From the NCBI GenBank assembly GCA_021835185.1, contig JAKBQO010000092.1, positions 1 through 6,143 on the forward strand: a DNA stretch of 6,143 nt, given 5' to 3'. Origin of the DNA: Thermoplasmata archaeon. Its GTDB lineage: Archaea; Thermoplasmatota; Thermoplasmata; Thermoplasmatales; Thermoplasmataceae. Under the pieces are notes generated by a model. That model saw only the letters and a program-made list of their open reading frames with translations, was not told the DNA's origin and did not search any database. Below are positions 1 through 5,227 of this stretch, piece by piece (the first letter of the stretch is position 1; the number at the start of each line of letters is the position of its first letter). The translations under genes and the position numbers were made by a program.

Positions 1-824
1 AACCACACAGCAATGAGCAATACCATTCTGCCTGCATATGGCTTCTTGAGCAGGTATAAGGTAGGGAATTTCGGTTCCTCCACGATAACTGTTTCTGGGT
101 GTGGTTCTGGCAATTTCCCTACTTTCTTCTCCGCGGTAGCTTCCATCATCTCCAGCACCTTTTCCGCCTTTGGAATGTTATTGCCCCTTGTGGCAAGCCA
201 CCTTGGGGATTCTGGCAGCTCTGTTCTCAAAAATACTGCAATGAAGGCTATTATTGCACCTATTCCGAATAACCAGCGCCATCCTGTTGGGAATGCCGGC
301 ACCAGAAAATATCCAATAAATGGTGTAACTGCCTGTCCAAATATTCCTATCAGGAAGGTAAATACAGTTATTTTACCCCTGACAGCCGCAGGTGCAAACT
401 CTGTGATATATATGGATACCAGGTTAAGGTCGGCCCCCAGCCCTATTCCCGTTATAAACCTGAATACAGCCAGTTCAGGGACATTAAGCGATAATGCATC
501 CCCAAGAGATCCTATTGCAGTAAGTGCCATTGTCAAAATCATGGACCTGTATCTGCCGAATACGTCTGCCAGGCTTCCTATAGTATACGAACCAATTGCA
601 TAACCAATAAGGCCTACTGAAAGGGCGATAAAGAGGATAATAGAGCCGTGCAGATGGAATTGCTGATCTATTGCAGGCATTGCAAGGCCTATATCGGATA
701 TATCATAAAATGTGAAAAAATATCCAAGTCCTATTATTCCAAGGAAAGCTGTTGGCAGAGACCATACAGGAATCCTGTTAGCTCTTGCTATGATATCTTT
801 AACTTTGTCAAGGTTTTCTACCAT
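1..824 (-). CDS. MFS transporter (sugar/metabolite:H+ symporter-like), C-terminus beyond window
   Basis: The minus strand is open from ATG at 824 to the left edge, giving 274 codons plus two bases with no stop. The protein is a major facilitator superfamily permease in the cytoplasmic membrane. About six hydrophobic segments can be read, starting near residue 22. The loop after the second helix carries the classic MFS motif A (GSLADVFGRYR, residues 83-93), and PESPRWL (204-210) is typical of the sugar-porter/metabolite-symporter branch. Asp41 and Asp44 sit in the first membrane segment, as in many proton symporters. A hydrophilic, Lys/Glu/Pro-rich stretch (about 211-262) is the central cytoplasmic loop, and the next helix is cut by the edge. 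The substrate cannot be read from the sequence. No Shine-Dalgarno precedes the ATG, which fits leaderless or short-leader initiation. The gene diverges from the CWC-like frame and tsr3, so a functional link to the operon further right is not indicated. Confidence 0.9.
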   Translation of the reverse strand, partial: MVENLDKVKDIIARANRIPVWSLPTAFLGIIGLGYFFTFYDISDIGLAMPAIDQQFHLHGSIILFIALSVGLIGYAIGSYTIGSLADVFGRYRSMILTMALTAIGSLGDALSLNVPELAVFRFITGIGLGADLNLVSIYITEFAPAAVRGKITVFTFLIGIFGQAVTPFIGYFLVPAFPTGWRWLFGIGAIIAFIAVFLRTELPESPRWLATRGNNIPKAEKVLEMMEATAEKKVGKLPEPHPETVIVEEPKFPTLYLLKKPYAGRMVLLIAVW

Positions 825-873
825 TCTGGAAAATATTGCAATTATATTATAATGTTGTTATTTTGAAAATAAA

Positions 874-883
874 TAATATATAA
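874..883 (-). promoter_or_regulatory. Candidate TATA box for the MFS gene
   Basis: On the minus strand this reads TTTATATATT, a good archaeal TATA element. It would place transcription start near 850, leaving a leader of about 28 bases before the ATG at 824. A weaker A+T element at about 841-852 lies 22 bases ahead of the ATG and would instead give a leaderless message. The whole region is AT-rich, so either match could be fortuitous. Confidence 0.4.
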
Positions 884-980
884 ATCTTACTTTGTTGAAT
901 ATCATAATACTAAAATCTAACTATCATTACAAAATACTTTCCGTATAATAAAAAGTAAAATTTAAAGTATTGTATAAACA

Positions 981-989
981 TTTATATAT
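981..989 (+). promoter_or_regulatory. Candidate TATA box ahead of the CWC-like frame
   Basis: TTTATATAT lies about 27 bases before 1012 and 32 before the ATG at 1017, the usual archaeal TATA-to-start spacing. A second A+T element, AACATTTAA (991-999), is centred 22 bases before 1017. Either would give a leaderless or nearly leaderless transcript of the small cysteine-rich frame, which is the main reason to treat that frame as transcribed. Confidence 0.45.
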
Positions 990-1016
990 TAACATTTAAG
1001 AAGCTGTACATATGAC

Positions 1017-1130
1017 ATGAAATATAATAACCGGAATGGATGTTTTTACGATAAAAAATGTCGCTTTTGCCCGATGAAGTTTTAATGCCATGTATTATGG
1101 TGCTGGTGCAAGGAAAATAAACTAATCTGA
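1017..1130 (+). pseudogene. Small cysteine-rich CWC-type zinc protein frame with one in-frame TAA
   Basis: From ATG 1017 the frame encodes 22 residues, meets TAA at 1083-1085, then continues in the same frame for 14 more residues to TGA at 1128-1130. Read through, the cysteines fall as C-x2-C-x3-F-x-C-x4-C-W-C, with Cys15, Cys18, Phe22, then the stop in place of the next residue, then CHVLWCWC. That spacing matches the signature I know for the small bacterial and archaeal 'cysteine-rich CWC' family, presumed metal-binding and of unknown function. The stop replaces the variable residue between Phe and the third Cys. TAA is one base from GAA, AAA or CAA. The product is very short (36 residues) compared with roughly 50-80 usual for such proteins. 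Options are a recent nonsense mutation, a sequencing error, readthrough, or chance. A TATA box at a suitable distance argues for a real gene or recent gene remnant. The family assignment rests on the cysteine pattern alone. Confidence 0.45.
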
Positions 1131-1199
1131 GAACAGTTAAATTCTATTAAATTGGCACATCAGATTTCATATGGCTTGCTTGCATAACCTCAAAAATAA

Positions 1200-1206
1200 C
1201 ATTTAA
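1200..1206 (+). promoter_or_regulatory. Candidate TATA-like element for tsr3
   Basis: CATTTAA in the context AATAACATTTAAACC is centred about 26 bases before the ATG at 1229, so transcription would start near 1229. This gives either a leaderless message beginning at that in-frame ATG or a 39-base leader to the preferred ATG at 1268. Confidence 0.35.
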
Positions 1207-1250
1207 ACCCATTCCGATACTTTCAGTTATGCCAACTTTTATATTTTCAT

Positions 1251-1255
1251 GGAGG
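1251..1255 (+). promoter_or_regulatory. Shine-Dalgarno GGAGG supporting the ATG at 1268
   Basis: GGAGG is a perfect match to the archaeal anti-Shine-Dalgarno core and ends 12 bases before ATG 1268, a slightly long but workable spacing. It lies inside the reading frame that opens at ATG 1229, so it favours the downstream start. Confidence 0.5.
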
Positions 1256-1267
1256 CTTATAGATTAT

Positions 1268-1762
1268 ATGGGAACAATTTTTTACGTGTATCTCGGTCAG
1301 GATGACCCAAAGAAATCAACCATGAAAAAACTGGAAAGATATGGGCTGGCCATTCAAATACCATTGAATAAAATATATAACAAACTTTACCTTACACCCT
1401 ATTCTGACAGTTTTCTGATCAATTCCCACAGAAAATTGTTCGAGGAAAAAGGACTTGTTGTCGTTGACGGATCATGGAACAGGATAAACACAATAGAAAA
1501 CCTTAAGGGCAAAAACGGGAAAAAATTGCCACTCCTTCTTCCGGTAAATCCTGTAAATTATGGGAAGCCTGGAAAATTATCCTCACTGGAGGCCCTGGCT
1601 GCAGCTCTCTATATCATGGGTTACTCAGAACTTGCAGAAAATGTAATTTCAAAGTATTCATGGGCGCAGAATTTTATAAAGACAAACATTGAACCGTTGA
1701 ATGACTATATGAAATGTACCTGTGACAGTGATTGTATAAGGGTTCAGGGTTACTATTTCTGA
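1268..1762 (+). CDS. tsr3: Tsr3: small-subunit rRNA aminocarboxypropyltransferase (DUF367)
   Basis: Tsr3 transfers the 3-amino-3-carboxypropyl group of S-adenosylmethionine to a hypermodified uridine/pseudouridine of small-subunit rRNA, late in ribosome maturation in the cytoplasm. It has a SPOUT-like fold. The family features are clear: QDDPKKST near the N-terminus (residues 11-18), VVDGSWN (65-71), and the long signature VNPVNYGKPGKLSSLEALAA (93-112), followed by the helical domain with a WAQNF-type segment (132-136). The 164 residues match the usual archaeal length of about 165-180. I place the start at ATG 1268 because homologues begin with this short beta strand directly before the DPKKST region and because GGAGG precedes it. 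An in-frame ATG at 1229 would add 13 hydrophobic, non-family residues. The C-terminal tail has three cysteines (150, 152, 156), which I do not recognise as a family feature. The 3' end overlaps the convergent MurL-like gene by 10 bases. Confidence 0.92.
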   Translation: MGTIFYVYLGQDDPKKSTMKKLERYGLAIQIPLNKIYNKLYLTPYSDSFLINSHRKLFEEKGLVVVDGSWNRINTIENLKGKNGKKLPLLLPVNPVNYGKPGKLSSLEALAAALYIMGYSELAENVISKYSWAQNFIKTNIEPLNDYMKCTCDSDCIRVQGYYF

Positions 1763-3168
1763 ACAGCTTTCCACTGGCCATCCTTTAGCTCATATGTTCC
1801 GCAGACATATTCTGAAAATATCTTTTTAATGGGTTCTCTAAAATTATCCGGTATTATTGACATAAGGAAATTTTCATATGGCATAATATGCAATCCGGCA
1901 ACATGTTCCACATTTTCACTATTTCCTGAATAAAGCCCAATACGTGATTCCGCATATATTCTTTCATCTGGGTCAAGACGGAGCCTGGCCTTTGAAATTC
2001 TATTTTTCAGGAGTTTTACATCATTGTCTGAATACAATATGTCATGGGGCTTTCCACCAGAAGCTTCGATGAACAATAATATGCCAAGGCATTTAGAGCA
2101 TTTCCCGCAGGGGTATATTGTCCCATTCTTTTCATGGCATGAATGGCATGACCTTTGCCGCAGGAATAAATATCTGTACCGTTCCATGAGTATTTTCTCC
2201 TCCAGGTATCCTGTGACTGGATAAACTATGGAATACACCTCAGCATTTATGCCCTTATTCCTGAAATAAACGGAAAGCATATTATTGAAATCATAGGTCT
2301 GGTCAAAGATTCCATAGTAATATTTCAGGCCCTTATAATCTGTCATTTCCCGTGGGTCATCAAACTCATCACCCATGATGATATTTCCAATGGAATATTT
2401 TTTGAGCAGCGGCAGCAATAAAAATATGTATACAGGAAAAATGAAAACCTGAATCGGGTAATCATCGGATAGGATGTCTATCTTTTCCAAATTTACTATT
2501 TTTATGTGCTTAAGCATTTCATGGTAGAAGCGGTCTGTATTGGACCATACCTTCATTGCATTCTTGAAATTTTCCCTGTAATAATCGTAGGCTGTTTTTG
2601 CAGTGAGCCAGTGGGAACCGGATTCCTCAAAATAGAAGGAATAATTATTCTCTGGCCTGTTTATTTCATTGAAAATTCCGAAGGCCAAAAGACTTTCCTT
2701 GCCCCCAGAAGACATGATGGCTACCCTGTCCCTGAAAGTATTCCACTGGTTTTCACCATTATATTTCTCAGGGCAAATAAGTTCCGTTACACCATCTGCA
2801 TTGGTACTATTGATATCTTCTTCAGATGGTATAAATTCTGGTTTTATGTAGTCATATCTCCTGTTTATTATCTTATTTATAAACACTTCATGGGCATTTA
2901 TTTTCATAAAATTTTTTATCAATTCAACATCTTTGTCTGATACAGGAAAATTCAATGTGATCTTCCTTGCGAAATAGGTGAAATTTATGGCAGGCATGGT
3001 GAGTATTAGCCCTGCTATATTCCTGTCTACATCAATATCTTCGGCATATGTAAAAATCAATCTGTATGAAAAATCATCAAATTTTATGTTTCCTATTATT
3101 CTTCTTTTTTCAATGCCTGCTATATTTACTTCAATATTATCGAATGAAATCACACTGTCTATGTACAT
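1753..3168 (-). CDS. MurL-like PP-loop ATPase (putative ATP-dependent glutamate epimerase)
   Basis: This 471-residue protein starts at ATG 3168. An in-frame TTG at 3198 would add ten residues but lacks any ribosome-binding site. Residues 1 to about 145 form a domain I recognise only by its MurL-like arrangement. A PP-loop nucleotide-binding core follows, with SSGGKES at 153-159 (the usual SGGKDS with Glu for Asp), then MGDEFDDPRE at 265-274. A cysteine cluster, C-x2-C-x9-C-x2-C-x2-C (341-360, ending CGKCSKC), probably binds zinc. The order and length resemble MurL, which epimerises the terminal L-Glu of UDP-MurNAc-L-Ala-L-Glu to D-Glu using ATP (AMP-forming). The segment YFRNKG...VYSIVYPV ahead of the cysteines is also MurL-like by memory. 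The cysteine cluster also recalls QueC, but QueC is half this length. It is the last gene of the operon, 37 bases after the DUF1611 stop. A peptidoglycan substrate is unlikely in this host, so the true substrate is unknown. PP-loop class is secure; MurL kinship is moderate. Confidence 0.65.
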   Translation of the reverse strand: MYIDSVISFDNIEVNIAGIEKRRIIGNIKFDDFSYRLIFTYAEDIDVDRNIAGLILTMPAINFTYFARKITLNFPVSDKDVELIKNFMKINAHEVFINKIINRRYDYIKPEFIPSEEDINSTNADGVTELICPEKYNGENQWNTFRDRVAIMSSGGKESLLAFGIFNEINRPENNYSFYFEESGSHWLTAKTAYDYYRENFKNAMKVWSNTDRFYHEMLKHIKIVNLEKIDILSDDYPIQVFIFPVYIFLLLPLLKKYSIGNIIMGDEFDDPREMTDYKGLKYYYGIFDQTYDFNNMLSVYFRNKGINAEVYSIVYPVTGYLEEKILMERYRYLFLRQRSCHSCHEKNGTIYPCGKCSKCLGILLFIEASGGKPHDILYSDNDVKLLKNRISKARLRLDPDERIYAESRIGLYSGNSENVEHVAGLHIMPYENFLMSIIPDNFREPIKKIFSEYVCGTYELKDGQWKAVQK

Positions 3169-3205
3169 GTTCCGGCACCGCTTCAATGGATAATGCAATA
3201 AAGGT

Positions 3206-4234
3206 TCATAAATCTGTTATAACTCCTGTGATACTTTCAAATTCCTCAAGTGGGTCAAATACAGGTATGTTGTATTTCTTCTCCAGTCTAGTTTTCTCCT
3301 GCACTATTTCTGATTTTTCCATATTTTCTGTATTTAGGGATATTGCTATGACCTTCTTGTTTGAAACCAGTTCAAGGACTTTTATATATTTCTCCAGTGG
3401 CTCAATCGGGTATTCCGGGAATCCATCGTAAAATCTCCTTTTAGGCGCATGCTGAAGTATTATGGCATCAGGGCGCATGGCTCCTATTATCTCAAACCCT
3501 CCAGGATATGCAGGGTGCAGAATAGATCCCTGCCCCTCCAGGAACATATATTCAGGATGTTTCTCCTGCCATGCCTTATATGTTATATATTCAAGTGAAC
3601 CTGCAACAAAATCGTTTATTATAGAATCCATTACAACTGTATATGGAAATCCCTGCATCCATGATGTTTGCCCGGTGCCTATGAGTTCAGAATGTTTTTT
3701 CTGCCTGTTCATGGCATCATTCAGATATACTGCAGTTGTCCTTTTGCCAATGGCACTGTCTGTTCCAAGCACTGCAATTTTTTTGGACTTTACCTCTTCT
3801 ATCTTTCCCGTGAATGAGTATTCATAACTATTAAAAATCTTCCTGACATCGGTTATACTCACACCGTACTGTTTTGCAAGCCTCTTGAATTCACTATCAT
3901 TGCTTATGTACTGATGGAGCCCGTTTACTATGTTCATTCCGTTTTCAATGGCTTCAGAGACGTATTTCCTGTATTCCACCGGAAGATAACCCCCATCCGT
4001 GGCAACGCCTATTATAAGGGTTGTGGCACCCATTGTTTTTGCCTCCTGCACAGTACTGAGTATCCTGATGCCATTCTGCCTTCCCATAAGGACATACCCT
4101 GCATCCATCCCATAGTACCGGGAGTCTATGACAGCGATAATCTCATATTTTTTGCTGTATCTTACAAGCCCATTGGCCGTTTTTCCATAGGTGGTGGCAA
4201 AACAACCCTCAGAAAGTACTACTGCCTTTTCCAT
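3206..4234 (-). CDS. DUF1611 / DgcN-like P-loop protein (putative D-glutamate N-acetyltransferase)
   Basis: The 342-residue protein has the full length and architecture of DUF1611. An N-terminal Rossmann-like domain (about 1-145) contains IIAVIDSRYYGMDAG (32-46) and GVATDGG (76-82). It is followed by a P-loop domain with GTDSAIGKRTT (157-167), GTGQTSWMQG (186-195) and LEGQGSILHPAYPG (232-245), all hallmark positions of the family. Characterised members named DgcN acetylate D-glutamate to N-acetyl-D-glutamate, which a racemase (DgcA) then converts to the L form. Whether this protein shares that substrate is inference. The ATG overlaps the stop of the upstream PLP gene as TAATG, and GGAAGTGA six bases before it lies inside that gene's last codons, so translation is probably coupled. 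The MurL-like gene follows 37 bases on. No DgcA/dipeptide epimerase is in the window. The P-loop suggests nucleotide binding whose role in acetyl transfer I cannot infer from sequence. Confidence 0.88.
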   Translation of the reverse strand: MEKAVVLSEGCFATTYGKTANGLVRYSKKYEIIAVIDSRYYGMDAGYVLMGRQNGIRILSTVQEAKTMGATTLIIGVATDGGYLPVEYRKYVSEAIENGMNIVNGLHQYISNDSEFKRLAKQYGVSITDVRKIFNSYEYSFTGKIEEVKSKKIAVLGTDSAIGKRTTAVYLNDAMNRQKKHSELIGTGQTSWMQGFPYTVVMDSIINDFVAGSLEYITYKAWQEKHPEYMFLEGQGSILHPAYPGGFEIIGAMRPDAIILQHAPKRRFYDGFPEYPIEPLEKYIKVLELVSNKKVIAISLNTENMEKSEIVQEKTRLEKKYNIPVFDPLEEFESITGVITDL

Positions 4235-5178
4235 TATTTATCACTTCCAGTTAATACAACGACACATGTGTTATTCCCTGCAAATTTCAGGGCTGCTACA
4301 GCCGCAGAGGCGGATGCTGGTAAGACGGATAAATTATCTACCTTCCTGAAACCATCCGATAATTTTATCATATCATTATCCGAAACATATAAAGCCTTTC
4401 CATGTGTTTTATACAGTGCATCCAGTGCCCTCTGCCCATCGTATGACCTGTAGGCTATCAATGGTTCATTAACATATGTTTCAACTATTTTTTCCTGGTC
4501 AAGTTCAACTATATTCCTGAATCTATTTATATAGGAATATATAACAGGGTTTCCGGCAACTGTACTGGCTGCAATGAATTTTGGTATTTTGTCTATTCTT
4601 CTTTCCCTGTATAATTTTTGAAATCCATAATATATGCCGTAAAATGTTGTACCGTTGCCTACAGGCACGGATACAAAGTCAGGAGCAAAACCAAGCTGGT
4701 TATAAATTTCATATGAAATTTCACTGTATCCAGAAACATCTATGCTTTTATTGGGTGATCCAGGACTTGCATCATACCAGTTATTTCTGTTTGCCTCATC
4801 CCTTATATATTCAACCATTTCCTCATATTTTAATGGTTTTTCTATTATATCTGCACCGTAGGCTGCAATTTCTGCATGTCTTGAATTTGAATAATCCGAA
4901 GGTATTCCTACTATGGCCTTTATTCCCATTGCCCGTGCATAATAGGCTATTGAGGCTCCATAATTCCCGCATGTTGCCACTGAGATCTCAGTATATCCAT
5001 GTTCTATGGCATTTTCAACATGTTTCCTCGAAATTCTGTCCTTCTGTGTTCCCGTGGGATTTACGCCCTCATATTTTATAAAAAAATTGCTTCTTCCCAG
5101 GTAATTCCCCATGTCAAAATCCCTGATTAATGGACTACCTGGTGGCTTGTCTTCCGATTCTATCTCCATTTTTTTCAC
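4234..5178 (-). CDS. Fold-type II PLP-dependent enzyme, threonine synthase-like
   Basis: The 314-residue protein belongs to the tryptophan synthase beta/threonine synthase superfamily, which binds pyridoxal phosphate in the cytosol. NPTGTQKDR (40-48) holds the Schiff-base lysine, Lys46. ATCGNYGAS (68-76) is the substrate/carboxylate loop, and PVGNGTT (172-178) is the phosphate-binding glycine loop. The C-terminal VLTGSDK carries the Thr-Gly often seen near the pyridine ring. It is short: threonine synthases usually run 350-480 residues, and the N-terminal region here is minimal. Glutamine ahead of the lysine is unusual, where Phe, Tyr, His or Ser is common. The reaction (synthase, lyase, dehydratase or racemase) cannot be told. 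The start is GTG 5178, which coincides with the transcription start predicted from the TATA box at 5202-5210. ATG 5169 is an alternative three codons in. It heads the operon and is translationally coupled to DUF1611, so the two probably act in one pathway. Confidence 0.85.
   Translation of the reverse strand: MKKMEIESEDKPPGSPLIRDFDMGNYLGRSNFFIKYEGVNPTGTQKDRISRKHVENAIEHGYTEISVATCGNYGASIAYYARAMGIKAIVGIPSDYSNSRHAEIAAYGADIIEKPLKYEEMVEYIRDEANRNNWYDASPGSPNKSIDVSGYSEISYEIYNQLGFAPDFVSVPVGNGTTFYGIYYGFQKLYRERRIDKIPKFIAASTVAGNPVIYSYINRFRNIVELDQEKIVETYVNEPLIAYRSYDGQRALDALYKTHGKALYVSDNDMIKLSDGFRKVDNLSVLPASASAAVAALKFAGNNTCVVVLTGSDK
4241..4248 (-). promoter_or_regulatory. Shine-Dalgarno of the DUF1611 gene embedded in the PLP gene's last codons
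   Basis: GGAAGTGA on the minus strand is one mismatch from the archaeal consensus GGAGGTGA and ends six bases before ATG 4234. It encodes the Gly-Ser-Asp end of the PLP enzyme. Together with the TAATG overlap it indicates re-initiation or coupled translation, while the operon-leading gene has no such site. Confidence 0.7.
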
Positions 5179-5201
5179 TGATGAAATAATAGCCTTAATT
5201 C

Positions 5202-5210
5202 ATATATAAA
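5202..5210 (-). promoter_or_regulatory. TATA box for the PLP-DUF1611-MurL operon
   Basis: The minus strand reads TTTATATAT in the 49-base gap after dtdA. It is centred about 26 bases before 5180, so transcription should begin at or next to GTG 5178. This gives the three-gene operon its own promoter. Readthrough from dtdA is also possible because I see no oligo-T terminator in the gap. Confidence 0.55.
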
Positions 5211-5227
5211 CATTGGGCATTTATATA

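Larger units (their letters stand above)
825..1267. other. Divergent intergenic region between the MFS gene and tsr3
   Basis: This 443-base stretch separates the left-pointing transporter from right-pointing tsr3. Bases 825-1010 are very AT-rich and appear non-coding, holding TATA-like elements for both directions. Bases 1017-1130 hold the cysteine-rich frame listed separately. Bases 1131-1228 contain no convincing gene, only a TATA-like element near 1200. The ten-mer TAACATTTAA occurs twice on the plus strand (990-999 and 1197-1206), each copy just ahead of a right-pointing start. It may be no more than a shared TATA-type sequence. I see no tRNA, no CRISPR repeat and no strong hairpin terminator. 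Confidence 0.7.

Noticed and set aside
13..603. Long plus-strand open frame at the left edge
   Set aside because: It is antisense to the MFS transporter, whose minus-strand translation shows motif A, PESPRWL and membrane helices. The plus-strand product has no recognisable features.
648..866. Plus-strand 72-codon frame crossing the MFS start
   Set aside because: It overlaps the coding start of the transporter and its promoter region and has no ribosome-binding site or motif.
1083..1085. Pyrrolysine or selenocysteine recoding of the stop in the CWC-like frame
   Set aside because: The codon is TAA. Pyrrolysine uses TAG and selenocysteine uses TGA, and no downstream recoding hairpin was seen.
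1085..1120. A second 11-residue peptide starting at the TAATG overlap
   Set aside because: It is too short, and it uses a different frame from the cysteine pattern, which continues in the original frame.
2506..2940. Plus-strand open frames within the MurL-like gene (also 2024-2224, 2669-2851, 2978-3193)
   Set aside because: They are shadows of the minus-strand gene. They lack ribosome-binding sites and recognisable motifs.
1753..3168. QueC (7-cyano-7-deazaguanine synthase) as the identity of the PP-loop protein
   Set aside because: The cysteine cluster is similar, but the protein is about twice QueC length with a large N-terminal domain, and the context has no queuosine/archaeosine genes.
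3169..3198. TTG 3198 as start of the MurL-like gene
   Set aside because: TTG is a rare start and has no Shine-Dalgarno upstream. ATG 3168 begins a plausible beta strand and has a weak GGTG ahead. It cannot be fully excluded.
3462..5081. Plus-strand open frames opposite DUF1611 and the PLP enzyme (3462-3827, 3914-4453, 4581-5081)
   Set aside because: The minus strand encodes clear enzyme motifs throughout. The plus products are low-quality translations rich in Cys, His and Phe, typical of antisense frames.
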